This document shows positions 22,037 through 34,418 of a stretch of DNA of 64,000 nt, piece after piece. The DNA is from Clavaria fumosa (lineage: Eukaryota; Basidiomycota; Agaricomycetes; Agaricales; Clavariaceae), in NCBI GenBank assembly GCA_951802425.1, contig OX637799.1, positions 682,001 through 746,000 of the forward strand, written 5' to 3'. Below the pieces are notes generated by a model. That model saw nothing but the letters and a program-made list of their open reading frames with translations, did no database searches and had not been told where the DNA came from. Position 1 is the first letter of the stretch; each line of letters begins with the position of its first letter. The position numbers and the translations under genes were made by a program.

Positions 22037-22849
22037 ACAGAAGGAAAAGCACACAGACACACCGGGGATTTGCAATCACAACTACAGGGGCGACACCTGG
22101 GGCACAGACGAGCCTAGACCGCTGGATGCACCCATCAAGAGCAGCGGCAATGAATGCGGGACCTGAAACGGCCCCAGCACTGACACCAACATCGACCCAA
22201 CCCCGGCCGGACCCTCACACGCCTGCCCGCACACCCACATCCTCGCCAGGGATGCCACCAATGGCACCGACACCGGAACCTGCCCTAGCCCCCACACGGA
22301 CACTGGCACCCGCGCCAACGCCAGCGACAGGTCCTGAACCCAGACCCACAAATACGCCCCTACCTGAACCGCCGCCACCCACCGCTCCCCCGGCGCCCGC
22401 ACCTACGCCAACACCTGCGACCACAACCTCACCTCACTCACCCACACCAGCACCCGCACCCGCACCTGCGACACCGAAGGCAGGAACATCGACAGCACAC
22501 AATCACCTTCCTAATGACCCTGACACCTGAAGAACGCTTCCAACCACGACTGAGCATCTGGCAGCAAAACACCCGCAAGTCTCTGGACAATATGCTCCAC
22601 CTTATCAACAGCCTCGACCCAAAATCTACAACTTATGCCCCATACAGGAGCCACACATCGACTTTCTCAACAGAACGCACGCACCGAATGGCTGGCGGGT
22701 CATACTACCACCAACCCACAACAGACGCAGGACAGACACCACAGACCACACGAATGACACGAGATCCGCCATACTCATCAGCCCCCGCCTCGACACATCG
22801 CGATGGATGGACCTCACGATTGACTCCGCAGACGTCACCCAACAGTCCC
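22033..22849 (+). pseudogene. LINE ORF2, N-terminal part (Pro-rich leader and start of endonuclease)
   Basis: The ATG at 22033 overlaps the ORF1 stop as ATGA. About 165 codons are Pro/Thr/Ala-rich. The endonuclease start (LSIWQQNTRKSLDNMLHLI, about 22550) is in another frame, and the next conserved piece (IYNLCPIQEPHIDF) returns to the first frame after an A-run at 22621. At least two frameshifts are therefore present. Q-N near the start and the QEP motif are typical of the APE-type endonuclease that nicks target DNA. Coding stops at 22849, where the foldback element begins. Confidence 0.75.
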
Positions 22850-23924
22850 TGTAGCCCCATTGTAATGTATCCAGTAAATTCCACCTGGACATGTTATGAT
22901 GTTGCCTCCCACTTTTCACACTGAGAGTGCATTGTAATGCTACTGCCCTCTAGCCTCTAGCTTGAGATGGCATTATAATGCCCATGTCATTGAAGACCCT
23001 GAGGCCATTATAATGCCCATGTCCTTAAAGGCTTTGTGAGGCCATTATAATGCCTATGTCATTGAAGGCTTTGTGAGATTATAATGCCCATGTCATTGAA
23101 GACCCTGAGGCCATTATAATGCCCATGTCATTATAGGCCCTGAGGCCATTATAATGCCCATGTCATTAAAGGCCCTGAGGCCATTACAATGCACACCCTC
23201 TGGCACAATGACATTACAATAAGCTAGCTTGAGATGGCATTATAATAAGCTCAAACAAAGACAAATATTCATCATAAGCTCAAACACAGACAAACATTTA
23301 TCATAAGCTCAAACACAGACAAACATTCATCAAATGCCTCTATATTGAAATTCAGCTTATATAAACATCAAAATATGGCCTCAAATTAAAACAATATATA
23401 AGATTCAATTACCATAGTAGGCTGGGGCTTGAGCTGGGCTGGGTTTATAAGCTCAAACATAGACAAACATTCATCAAATATTACCATAGCAGGCTGGGGC
23501 TTGAGTTGGGCTGGGCTTTTCCACCACTATGTCAAGTATGAGGGTATTGTAATGTCATTGTGCCAGAGGGTGTGCATTGCAATGGCCTCAGGGCCTTTAA
23601 TGACATGGGCATTATAACAGCCTCAGGGCCTTTAATGACATGTGCATTATAATGGCCTCAGGGTCTTCAATGACATGGACATTATAATGCCATCTCAAGC
23701 TAGCTTATTGTAATGTCATTGTGCCAGAGGGTGTGCATTATAATGGCCTCAGGGCCTTTAATGACATGAGCATTATAATGGCCTCAGGGCCTATAATGAC
23801 ATGGGCATTATAATGCCATCTCAAGCAAGAGGCATTTATAGGTGACAGGCAGTGGCATTATAATGCACTCTCAGTGTGTAAAGTGGGAGGAAACATTGTA
23901 ACACATCTGGGTGGAATTTACTGG

Positions 23925-24229
23925 TGTCAGACTTAGTCTCACGGTTCACACAACTTAACGTAAGGTCGATGATGATGATACTAACATAAGGGGAAAAGGG
24001 TACAAGTAAGAAAAGGACGTGGTATATATAGCGAGTGGTTTGGGAGTTGCCGGCGTTCCCACGCTCGGACCCCGTGCGTCACGTGATGCGTCCAGGCCCG
24101 GGTCACGTGATTTTCCCATTATGTAATCCACCACCCGTTCGGGTCACGTGACTCGTCCGCAAACTTCCCGCAACTCTTTTACGATCCTTTCTTGGCCTTT
24201 CCAACCTGCTTATGTAAGCAATCCTGACA
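23925..24229 (-). repeat. 3' LTR of gypsy copy 2
   Basis: This 305-bp LTR has all three CACGTG boxes intact and a TATA box (tatatata, about 24023-24030). The polypurine tract (plus-strand tcaccccccctctt) abuts it at 24230. Confidence 0.92.
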
Positions 24230-24240
24230 TCACCCCCCTC

Positions 24241-27200
24241 TTAAGGCTGGGTGTCTCGACCTGCCAACTTCGCCTTGTCAGGGTATTGCTGGAAGAAGTC
24301 CCGGAGCAACAGTGCAACGTTAGTGAGGTTGCAACGAGGTTCCCAGGTGTTCTCCTCTGCAGGATATCCTAACCACTTCACCAAATACTTCACTCCCCAT
24401 CCAACCTTCTTGACATCAAGAATTTCCTCCACCTCATACTCCAAGTGGTCATCGTCAATCATGGGGGGTGGGGGTGGAGGCAAGTTCTGGGAAGGGAAAG
24501 AGGGAGCAATATACGGGGTGAGTAGCAACTCATTGAAAACCCGGTGAATGCACCATGCTCGGTATGCTGCTGGTCCAACCTTCTCTTCGATAGTGAAGGG
24601 TCCAGCCCGCTTGTTGTCAAGCTTCTTGGATGGTCAATCTATTTTCAGGTTCCGGGTATCCAGCCAGATTAAGTCCCCCTTTGAGTATTCATGACTCGGG
24701 CGCTTTCCTTTATCATAGCTAGCCTTCATCGCATCTGCCGCCTTCCCCATTGCATCCCTGGCTGCTCTTCGGGATTCCGTGAGCTTGGCCATCCACTTGT
24801 CTGCTGCAGGGTTCACTTCAGAGGGCGGCCGGATACCACCATTCCAAGGGTGCTGGCCATACTCCAGATAGAAAGGTGTGAATCCAGTGGCTGAGTGCTC
24901 ACAGTTATTGAGCGCGAATTCAGCTGTGGATAGCCACTCTGCCCAATCATCCTGCAGATGGTCAACATAGGCCCGGAGATACACTTCAACCTCCTGATTG
25001 ACCCGCTCTGTCTGTCCATCTGTTTGTGGGTGGAAGGCAGTGCTTGGGTTCGCCTTAACTCCAATCATCCCATAAAACTCCCTCATGAATCTGGACACAA
25101 ATTGGGTTCCCTGGTCACTCACAACTTTCTGCGGGACTCCATGGTCGCGGAAGACCTGGTCTTGAAGGATCTGAGCAGCACCAAGTCCCGTGAGGTCAAG
25201 GCCAATAGCTTCGATGAGAGTTCGTTTTGTAAACTTGTCGACAATGACAAGGATCGCATTGTGACCACATGAGAGGGGGAAAGGCCCAACAATGTCCCAA
25301 GAGATGACTGCCCAGGGGCTCTCAGGGACAGGGTGCGGATGGAGTGGAGCGGTGCGCCTGGTACGATCAGGCTTGATTCGTTGGCATGTCTCGCATCCAC
25401 CTGCATACCAATTGGAATCCTTCACCATGCCCACCCACCAGTAGGACCTCAGTAGAGCTGCCCTCAGTTTCCGTGGACCAGGGTGCCCTGCGATGGGGAG
25501 GTCATGCTCAAAGGTGAGCACTGCCTCACGTGCTTCTGGGGGCACCCAAGTGATTTCTGCCTTCCGCCAGAGTCCCATCCGATCTCTCGTCCACTCATCA
25601 TCAAGCTCCTCCGGCTTCTGCACATATACCGCGCTGTTTTTCTGGAGTAGTGTCTCCATCTCCGATGTGAACGATGTGCGGGTCTCAGCCTCTGGGAAGA
25701 CCTGTACTGGTGCATCCTCCTCCACCATCTCTTCATAATCTGGCCTCTGTGAGAGTGCATCTGCTTTTGTGTTTGACTTCCCAGTACGGTACTTGATCTC
25801 GCAGTCAAAGCACTGGAGCTCTCCAACCCAACGGACCTGCCTCGGTTTCAACTTCTGGGGCTTCTGGAAGTACTGGAGGTTAGCATGGTCCGTCCAGATT
25901 TCGATAGTCTCTTCCACCCCAATCAGGTAAGCCCGCCACTGGCGTAGTGCTCGGATTACAGCCAGGAACTCCTTGTCGTACACATCATAATTCTTCTCGG
26001 CTGCAGTGAGGGCTTTGGAGATGTAGTCTACAACTCTCCAAGTCCCATCCACCTGCTGCTGCGAGAGAACTCCTCCAGTTGCCAAGTTGCTCACATCCAT
26101 TTCTACCTTCCATCTCCCTTTGTCTTGTGGTAGAGCCAAGACTGGGGCTGATACTAGTGCCAGGTGGAGATCTTGGAAGGCTGCTTCCTCCTCCTCCTCC
26201 CATCTCCACAGGACTTTCCCTGTCAGGCGGAAGAGTGGTTTTGCCTGGGCAGAGAGGTTTGGGATGTGCCGGTGGAGGTAGTCCAGCATCCCATTGAATC
26301 TTTGTACTTCTTTCACATTCTTCGGTCTGGGCCAGTTACGGATCGCCGCACCTTTAGCTCTAGACGGTTGTGGGAGATCTTCATCCCCAAGAAGAAAACC
26401 TCACTCTTCTCAAACTCACACTTGCTGAGTCTGAGACACAGGCCATTCTCCCCTAACTTCTTCAAGACCTGATCCATCCAATACCGATGTGTAGCCAAAT
26501 CCTCTGCGAACACTATAACATCATCGACATAGGCTTGGACATGCCCCCCTGCAATCTCTTCCCTCAACACATGGTTCATGAAGCGCTGGAAGGTTGCAGG
26601 CGCATTCTGCAGCCCAAACCACATAACTGCCAGTTCGAAGAGTCCACAAGGCATTAGGAAAGCACAGCGGTGCTGATGTTCTGGCCAGACCTGCATCAAT
26701 GGGAAACCTCCCTTCGCATCAATCTTGGAATAGATGGTCGCCCCCTTTAACACATCCACGGTATCTCGTATGAGGGGGAGGGGGTACTTGGCTTTGATTA
26801 GATACGAGTTCAGCCTAGAGTAATCGATAATCGGCCGCAGCTTGTCCTTCTCATGTTTGAAGAAAAAGGGGCTCGCATATGGGGACTTCAAAGGTCGGAT
26901 TCGTCCAGAAGCTAGCTGCTCATCCACCCAGCGATTCATTTCCACCATCTCTTCTTGTGTCAGAGAGTATAGCTTAGAGGAGAGGTGTCCAGGGTCTGTT
27001 TTAAACTCGATTTTGATATCAAAGTCAGGGCGGGAGCGGGGGAGCTCATCCCACTTTGCTTCACTAAAAACCAAAGGGTAGCGGCTGGGCCAATCAGGTG
27101 TAGGGCCAGTGTTGGGAAAACAGGTGTCCGGGATACTGGCCGAGGCCAGGGTATTCGCTTTTGGTGGACCTGAGGGTCGAACAGGGGACTGGTGGCTGTG

Positions 27201-27839
27201 TGGGGAGGAGGCACAGGAGTTGGGGCAGTGGGTGAGCCTTACTTCAGCTTTCACCCAGTCAATCTCTGGATTATGATGCTTTAGCCAATCATGCCCAAGG
27301 ATCGCCGTGTGGGACTGAGTCTTCCCTAGCAGGAAGTGGATCCGCTCCTGGTGGTCACCAACCATCACAAGCAGCTCCATCCCATACCAGATCTTACCAT
27401 CTCTGTTCTGTGTTCCATCCACATTATACATGGTGATTGGATTCAGCAAGGGAGATGGTTCCAATCCCACTTTTTTCGCCCACTCCAAGTCCATAAAGCA
27501 GTTGGTGCAGCCTGAGTCGACAAGGGCTTTCGTAGTTGCCCCTTTGCCAGTGCTGAGAGCCTCCAGGTGCACCTGGATGGAGAGCTCTCGGGGCATATGC
27601 AATAGGGTGTCCTTCAGCACCTCTGCAAGGTGCTTTGTTGGCTCCACTTGGCTGCTAGTCCCCTTTTCTCTTTTCAGTATTTCACTCTTAGCGGTTTCCG
27701 TTTCTGCTTTGTCCTTCACCTCAGCCCCAATCCGGGTGTGTCTCCGCTGCAAGATAGTGTATTTTGGGATACTAGCTGCAGGTACAGGGACGGGAGGGGG
27801 GCTGGGATATCTACTCCTGAGATTCCAGTTCGGACTCAC
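24241..27839 (-). pseudogene. Pol polyprotein of gypsy copy 2, broken
   Basis: The minus-strand frame starts at the same GTG as copy 1 and runs through protease (DSGCTNCFMDLEW), RT (YVDDVIVF), RNase H, integrase (HHCC and DDE) and chromodomain (ending 24241). Unlike copy 1, the protease-RT junction is uninterrupted. A 10-bp deletion relative to copy 1 at about 26365 shifts the frame between RT and RNase H. A TGA at 24634-24636 separates the integrase tail from the chromodomain, which is in the same frame beyond it. Most of the two damaged copies can therefore be cross-checked against each other. Confidence 0.92.
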
Positions 27840-28840
27840 TGGGCCTCGTCTCCAAAATCCGGCTCCTCAACAGGAGCCCTCTTCTCTCTCTCGAGCAAAT
27901 CCAGGCGGTCTCGGAGCAGTGCGATCTCGTTCTCATAGTCCTCTGCACTACGTGCCTGGCTTTCCACGGTGCAGACCTGCGGCCTCGGGATCTGCGGACG
28001 TGTGTTCTGGAGCTGGCAATCTCTCACCATGTGACCAGCTTGGCCACATTGGAAGCAGGTGCGCAACACTCCAGGGGCATGGGCACGATCCACCACCATG
28101 GCATCACCAGCATTGGTGGGACGTGGCATGGTGGGAGGGGCAGGGGTGCGGGCCAGAGGCTGGGCCAGGAAGGGACGGGGGGCTGGGGCGAAGTGGGTTT
28201 GTTGAGGGAGGGGGCGGCTGGTCGCGGGCAGAGCAGGACGCACAGAGTTCTGTTGTGCGATGACTCCATTGAGGTGATGCTGCTGAGCATCTAGCTTTTC
28301 GGCAAGTGCCTTCCACTGCACGTAGGTCTCTGGCATTGGCGAAACACCATAGACCTTTCCCACTAGCCTCCTGCTCAGATTCGACTCCAGCCAATGGACC
28401 AGGATGTCCGAATTGGCCACTTCTGTCATCCCTGCTCTTCAGAACATTGTTTCGAACTTTGCGAAGAACTCAGGTGCCATCATGACACCCTGTTTCAACC
28501 TCGCAATATCTGCGAGGGCAGTCGCATGGTCATTCGGGTCATCGAACGCTCACTTCATCTCTTCCACAAATTCTGCCCAGGTTCCAACCTTGTTGTTACC
28601 CAGGATTTCCTCTCCCTTCACATTTGCCCATTCTGCGGCAAACCCCTTGCCAGTAATTTTGCTGAGGGTGTAGAGGACCTTTGCCAGGTCCGTGGCATAG
28701 ATTATTGGATTCACCATAAACAGGAGGCGGAGTGACTGGAGGAATGTACGGAAATTTCTTTTTTGCCCATCGAATGGGGCAACAACTAAATCCAGCCTCA
28801 TGGCATGGACTTCAGGCGGGGTGACGTGGTCAGCCATCAC
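27836..28840 (-). pseudogene. Gag polyprotein of gypsy copy 2, two TGA stops
   Basis: The frame runs from the ATG at 28840 to the stop at 27836, the same length and order as the copy-1 gag. The capsid-like region is followed by a proline-rich linker and a zinc knuckle (CFQCGQAGHMVRDC). In-frame TGA codons at 28550-28552 and 28439-28441 truncate it. Copy 1 has Gln and Arg codons at the matching positions. Confidence 0.9.
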
Positions 28841-29490
28841 AGACCCTGGTGGTGGTGATGGGGTTTCGGGGACGTCGGTAACAGGGGAATTGGGGGGGAG
28901 CTGGGCTTGACCCGGTCTCGGACGCAGATGCTGTAAATAGAATTCCAGGCCTTGGGCACTCAGGATTTCTTCGATCTCTTAGCAGTCCTGTCCTCTCAGG
29001 CTGCTCTCTATGTATCTAGGTACTTATAGAACTCTTATTCTATAAAACTTGTTGCTAGCATGGGGCCCGAATGGTGTCCCAGGTGGTCACTCCACAACTC
29101 CTAGTGAGTTGCCCATGTGCCCTTCTGACAATGGTCACAGAGCAAGGGCCCTGTCCACTGGACCAGGAAACTACAGAAAAACTATGTATAGGGCCTTTCT
29201 GTGCCCTGTACACTACACGATTCACTGGTACGTAGCTGTAAAGCAAAGTTCCGGGCCTTTGGCACTCGGTGTCTCTTGGGGAGGGTCACAGTAGACTTCC
29301 TCCGGGTCTGGTCACGTGTATCTACACACAGTAAAAATTTCACACGGTTCTGTTGCACACCGTGGGCAGGGTAAAGAGAAAGAGGATGAGGGGGATAAGC
29401 TGTCACAGAGTGTGACAGTTTGAGATAGGGGTCCAGGCTAGCCGGGTTAGGACACGGGGCTAGGGCGGACAGGGGTTGATGTTAGTATTG

Positions 29491-29795
29491 TGTCAGACTT
29501 AGTCTCACGGTTCACACAACTTAACATAAGGTCGATGATGACGATACTAACATAAGGGGAAAAGGGTACAAGTAAGAAAAGGACGTGGTATATATAGCGA
29601 GCAGTTCGGGAGTTGCCGGCGTTCCCACGCTCGGACCCCGTGCGTCACGTGATGCGTCCAGGCCCGGGTCACGTGATTTTCCCATTATGTAATCCACCAC
29701 CCATTCGGGTCACGTGACTCGTCTGCAAACTTCCCGCAACTCTTTTACGATCCTTTCTTGGCCTTTCCAACCTGCTTATGTAAGTGATCCTGACA
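29491..29795 (-). repeat. 5' LTR of gypsy copy 2
   Basis: This 305-bp LTR is followed, in element direction, by caatactaacatc (about 29478-29490). That pairs with atgttagtat inside the LTR, as in copy 1. Confidence 0.92.
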
Positions 29796-29821
29796 ACTGG
29801 ATACATTACAATGGGGCTACA

Positions 29822-30241
29822 TGGATGCCTCCGTCACCAGGATCCAATTATGGGGGGACTTTGGCACTGTATGTTAAGCGGATGTCTGACAAGCCTAGAT
29901 GGCTATGACGAAGAGTAACAGGCCTAGAAGGCTGGTACAATGGAGTATGGACTCCAGGGGAAGTTTCACTACTCCTTGTTTTACTTATGTTTCACATTAT
30001 CATTACTATAGCTACCACAGGCTGGTATAAGCCTTAGTATAGTCATCCACACTCCTTAGCTTCGTCCAGAACTAAGGAGTGAGTACTTACTTTCCTGCTC
30101 TTCATTACATTACTGATAGAGTTGCTAGTCTTACTCTATTCAGGTATTTATTGAATATAACTTATAGCTTCGTCCAGAACTAAGGATCTTACTCTATTCA
30201 GACTAATATCTACTCTATTGCTGCTAATACTGTATGCATAA
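29822..30241. other. Unassigned 0.4-kb segment inside the LINE
   Basis: LINE coding resumes only at about 30242 (INVYND). The preceding 420 bp is not LINE coding sequence. It contains two copies of agcttcgtccagaactaagga (about 30058 and 30167) and tactctattcag motifs, suggesting part of another mobile element or LTR. No ORF or TSD was found. Confidence 0.4.
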
Positions 30242-31784
30242 TAAACGTATATAATGACTGCAAACACTCCAAGGCGATACACACAGTGAAGACATGGCTA
30301 GACAACACCAGGAACCAGGACCCAAACCCAAATGACCCCGACCCCACGCACACACACAAACCCCTAGTCCGCCCCCCCAAGCTCCCGGTGCACGACATCT
30401 TACTAGGGGACTTCAACCGACACCACCCGCTGTGGGAGGACGACTCCAACATGCAGCTCTTCACCAGGCAAGCACTAGAGATGGCCCAACCCTTACTAGA
30501 CCTCACAGCAACGTGGGGCCTGGAACTCGGCCTGCCCAAAGGCATCCCCACGCTCCAACTCTCCTCAACAAAGAGCTGGTCCAGACCGGACAATGTTTTC
30601 CTCTCACACTCACTCACTGGCATGCTAACATACTGTGACACAGCACCGGAAAGGACTCCGCCCAAAGCGGATCACCTCCCAATACTCACAACGATTGAGA
30701 TACCGACCCTAAGGGCATGTGAGGTGACTAAGCGCAACTGGCGCGCTGCGGACTGGGATGCGTTCAGGGCCTCTCTAAAGGACACAATCGAACGGGAACC
30801 CCCCCCCACCACACATAAATACGACCCAGGACATGGATGAGGCGGTCCGTAGCATCGAGAACGCCCTGCAGCAGACTACGGAAAGATCGGTGCCAATAGC
30901 GAGGATCTGCCCGCACACGAAGAGGTGGTGGAACAAGGACCTATCAAAAGCCCGGGCAACAGCCCAAAAGCTGAGTCGCCGGTCTTATGCACTTAGACTC
31001 ACCCCAGAACACCCAGTACACGACGACTCACGGCGAGCGAGGAACACCTACACACAACTAATAAAACGGAGTAAACAGGATCACTGGAAAAACTGGCTCG
31101 ATGACACTACAGATCAGACCATCTGGGCCATCCACAACTACACCAACTCAAGCAGCTCTGACGGAACTCGCACCCGCCTCCCCAACCTCAAAACATCATC
31201 CGGAACGGGCCAAAGCACAGCAACGACGAACGAGGACAAAAGCCGGGCACTCCACGCAGTTTTCTTCCCACCCCCGCCCCAGGTCCCACTCGCCCACAAT
31301 GAAATGATGTATCCCAACCCAGTCATGAAGTTCAGACACGTTACAGAAGAACAGGTACGCAGGATGACCAGGAAGCTCAAACCCTACAAGGCGGTCATGG
31401 AAGGCGACATTGCCAACGTGGTGCTAAAACAGGCTGTTGACCTGCTTGCACCCCACCTTGTGCAAATATACAGGGCCACCTTCAAGCTCAATGCCAGTGC
31501 ATACCCGAAGGCCTGGAAGAACTACGACACAGTTGTGCTATGTAAGCCCAAGCGCACTGACTATACACTCCCCAAGTCCTACAGGCCTATCGTACTCCTC
31601 AAGACTCTCGCCAAGCCACTCTCGATGGCCGTCGCTGAGGACCTAACATACATCCTAGAAAAGCACCAACTCTTACCCAACCAGCACTTCGGGGCCAGGC
31701 CTGGACGAACAGCGACGGACGCCCTACACCTCGTCACGAAGTATATCAAGGAACTTCCGACTGCATCTGAGGTTGAGGTCATGT
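30242..31784 (+). pseudogene. LINE ORF2, endonuclease C-terminal part and start of reverse transcriptase
   Basis: The first frame (to 30840) has the endonuclease blocks ILLGDFNRHHPLW and DHLPILTTIEI, which are catalytic Asp/Asn and His motifs of APE-type nucleases. It shifts frame in a 9-C run near 30800 into the RT frame (30833-31784). That frame has the linker (KRWWNKDLSKARATAQ) and RT blocks (PKSYRPIVLLKTLAKPLS, HFGARPGRTATDALHLVTKYI). Coding ends abruptly at about 31784, before the YADD active site, where another repeat begins. Confidence 0.85.
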
Positions 31785-32237
31785 AAACCGATCGAGAATG
31801 AAGTTCTCAATAAAGTGCTCGCGATATGTATGTGCTGCGATATGTGTGTGCTGCAATGCGTGTGTACTAACGGAATGAGGCTCAGTAACACTACCGGCTA
31901 CTGGAGATGAAGGAGGTGCACCTGGTGAGCAAGAGGAGAGGCTAGAGAGCCTTTCCCTTCGCTGCTCACCAGGGTAGGGCCAGCGGGGGTAAAGTCTCGG
32001 CTGAGACGTTTGCCGCAGCGAGTGGGATACAGATAGTCCAGGTGCGGGTGAACCGAGTGTTTCGCCCAGCATGGACAATGGGAGCCTCGCCCAGCTCGGG
32101 CATGCGGAGGCGTAGTCGATGTGTGCTGAGCCTCGCCCAGCGCGGGCATGCGGAGGCGAAGCGACGCTTGTTGCTGTGTGGGCTACCAGCGTCGCACATG
32201 CGAACGGTATTGCCGCGTGTGATTGAACTACTGTAAA
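31785..32237. repeat. Dispersed repeat, possible solo LTR, abutting the LINE
   Basis: Read on the minus strand it begins TGTTTACAGTAG and ends GGTTTACA, LTR-like termini. The first 20 bp recur near 41858-41876. It contains two copies of gggcatgcggaggcg (about 32099 and 32144), a motif also seen at 41710-41760. No target duplication is evident, so solo-LTR status is tentative. Confidence 0.45.
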
Positions 32238-32365
32238 CAAACTTTAAATATGACACATGATTGTGGTTCATAACACAAGCTGGCTCTCTCGAAATTCTGA
32301 AATGCTTTGGAACCAACATGTATTTACCTATTCTCATCTATCCTATTCTCATCTATGAGATATAT

Positions 32366-33805
32366 CTATGAGATATAGTCAGATCTCTTTGGCCATGCAG
32401 GCCTCGGAAAATCCAGTCTGTCATGGACAGTGTCCTTGATGAAATGAGCAATGCATACCCTGTCCCCTTCCCATTGACAAACTTCATGGAAGAAAACCTT
32501 CCCACAGAGGGAGACCATTGTCCCAGGAGGATATGAGAGGGAAACTCCTAACTCTTGAACATCAAAAGTGGTTCCATGGTGTGCCCCAGCACTGAGAAGG
32601 AGGTCAAAGTGCGTTGGACAACCACCTTCATCCCTGTGACGAGGAGTCACCCGATTCACGATCACCTGCATTGCAGTGTATACCGATGGCCATAACTCGA
32701 CATTTTGATACTTTTGAGCCATTTCGACACCCTCTTTGATCTTGCCTATGGCCGCGAGCCCATAGTCATATAGTTCTGGAGTAATTAGTGCTGTGACACA
32801 GTTGCAGAGGAGCTCTACATCAGCAATTGCTGTCATGAATGACCAGCCATGCAATGCCTGCAAACTTGTAGATGCTCTGGGCTTCTCATGAGGTTGCTAT
32901 TAGAGATCATCAGTTTGTGCTATTGGATGTCTCATTTGACGCACATCTCGTAGTTGCATAAACCAACCAGCAGAGAATGCCAAAACACCAGCGCCAAAGA
33001 CAGTGTTGGCTGGAGGGTTTAAACCCTGCAACCTCCAAGGCTTATCTCAGCCTGATGTCTTGTTCACAAGATTACTCTTGATCAGGGCTATAGCTCTGTT
33101 GCAGTCAGCCTAAATATTTCCATATAAGCAAAGATCAATTAAACATGAGCTCTACTCACGATTCGCGATGTTGAGATGATACCCGGCAGATGCCATAATA
33201 TGATGTGGTTGAACTTGTCCACTACAATTGCTGGCTCATTGATGTATCCTGAGCCATCTGGGATTCTGAATTTCTTCTTCAGACGAGCCAACTCATTATC
33301 TATCCTTGACTCATAGTCTCCCGCCATATTGAGCTCCTTGATGTTGCTGATAAATCTTTCGACATCCCAATCTGTCTGAACTGGGAATGTAATTAGTTAA
33401 CAGAGCCATGCAGCAACTAGGGACCAAGGGTATTTCAGTCAGCTCCACGTACTAGGGTTGAGCAAAGCATATGCAGCAGTAAGCGCTATCCTTTGGAAGT
33501 CTGCTTCTCCAAGTGGGGTGTGGTCACTCAAGTCTAAAGCTGTCTTCAGTTCCTCAAGTTCAGCCCAAACTTTGAGCCTGGGATGAAATTGAGGTTATAT
33601 TAAAAAATGACAGTTGGAGGATCACATACTGTTTCTTCTTCAGGTTCTCTGTTGTAATGCCACAATGCCTACGCAAAATATCTTTCAACTGGGCCCAAAT
33701 AGAGTCTTTTAGAGTGAGGGGTCCTGCCAGTGGGAAGGTCGATGAAGGTGCCAAAGGAGTGGAATGACCTGTCGTTTCCGATGCCTGTTTACGACGTCGC
33801 TTCAT
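32366..33805 (-). pseudogene. TET/JBP-like 2-oxoglutarate/Fe(II) DNA base oxygenase
   Basis: This is a spliced minus-strand gene. Approximate exons are 33805-33632 (MKRRRKQASET...), 33577-33450, 33390-33165, 33108-32950 and 32863-32366. The last exon holds the double-stranded beta-helix: an HRDEGG iron-binding HxD near 32629-32641, FFHEV as the candidate distal His near 32485, and GDRVCIAHF, whose Arg should bind 2-oxoglutarate (about 32440-32465). This matches the TET/JBP family expanded in basidiomycetes, which oxidises 5-methylcytosine or thymine in DNA. Introns have GTRNGT/YAG ends. One TGA in exon 4 (33047-33049) may inactivate it. An N-terminal alpha-helical region precedes the core. 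Confidence 0.72.
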
Positions 33806-34418
33806 GGCTGTTTGTGGAACAGTTGTGAAAATCAAGCTTACATGATGCCTTGCTAACCTTACCCAAACGAGATAAACACTACATTGTAAGAGAAACATAG
33901 AAAAAACACATATTACACCACAAGATACACAACAACGAAAGTGAGCCTTGAACATGCTATGAGCCCGAATGCTCGTGCGGTGACCTCTGCCCACGGCGAC
34001 GCGATACTGAGACCATATATTTCACAACTGCCGAACCTGCGATGCACACTGTCACATATTAACAGAAGTACACCAGGACCACTCGCTGCACATACTTCTA
34101 AGCGGTACAAAGGGACTACTCACAGTGGCAAAATTCTTACGACAATCCAGCGCCTTTACATCCACCGGAAAAAACCCTGAAATGCCAAAACCTCCGAGCC
34201 TCCCAGGTCTTGACCTGTCAGAGACTCCAGACCCGACAGAACCCCCAGACCCGCCATAAATTAAAGCAATACCAACCACAATCCAAACGACAGACTCCTC
34301 CTTACCTATACAATACATCACACACACGTACTTCATGAAAAAACCGTGTCTTCGTCATAGCTACATGTAGCGGTATAAAAATGCTGATTCAAAAAACAAA
34401 ACAAAAACAAAACAAAAT
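33806..34418. other. Intergenic region, possible 5' leader of the oxygenase gene
   Basis: Short ORFs here lack recognisable motifs. It is the upstream region of the TET/JBP-like gene and the downstream region of the zinc-finger gene, both on the minus strand. A run of aaaacaaaacaaaa lies near 34385-34420. Confidence 0.35.

Larger units (their letters stand above)
23925..29795 (-). mobile_element. Ty3/gypsy chromovirus, complete copy 2 (reverse orientation)
   Basis: This 5871-bp element has two 305-bp LTRs (5' at 29491-29795, 3' at 23925-24229) and target duplication ACTGG (23920-23924 and 29796-29800). It is the same family as 2923-8819, with the same gag, pol, self-complementary primer site and polypurine tract. 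Its LTRs differ at 9 positions by eye, all transitions, so it is similar in age to copy 1. Gag carries two TGA stops. Pol carries a 10-bp deletion near 26365 and one TGA. Confidence 0.95.
22850..29821. mobile_element. Foldback/inverted-repeat element, split by gypsy copy 2
   Basis: The left end (22850) is tgtagccccattgtaatgta, and the right end (29821) is its reverse complement. The pairing extends inward (ccacctgga..., gcctcccacttt..., actgagagtgcattgtaatg) for about 0.4 kb per arm. The arms hold tandem copies of cattataatgcccatgtcattgaaggccctgaggc (22960-23190 and inverted 23580-23820). The central spacer (about 23260-23530) has repeated gctcaaacacagacaaacattcatca. Without the gypsy copy the element is about 1.1 kb. 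It has no ORF. I could not define a target duplication. Confidence 0.8.
21371..31784 (+). mobile_element. Tad-like LINE retrotransposon, truncated at both ends and interrupted
   Basis: ORF1 with CCHC knuckles (21371-22036) is followed by a proline-rich ORF2 start, an endonuclease split in two (22514-22849 and about 30242-30840) and the start of an RT (30833-31784). Coding similarity is broken by a foldback element that carries a gypsy copy (22850-29821) and by a further 0.4 kb of unassigned sequence. The RT stops before its catalytic YADD motif. The 5' side has no start codon for ORF1. This is a dead fragment, and no poly(A) or 3' tail is seen. Confidence 0.85.

Noticed and set aside
21801..22424. 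Extra small ORFs in the Pro-rich LINE region on both strands
   Set aside because: They are shadows of the low-complexity Pro/Thr coding region.
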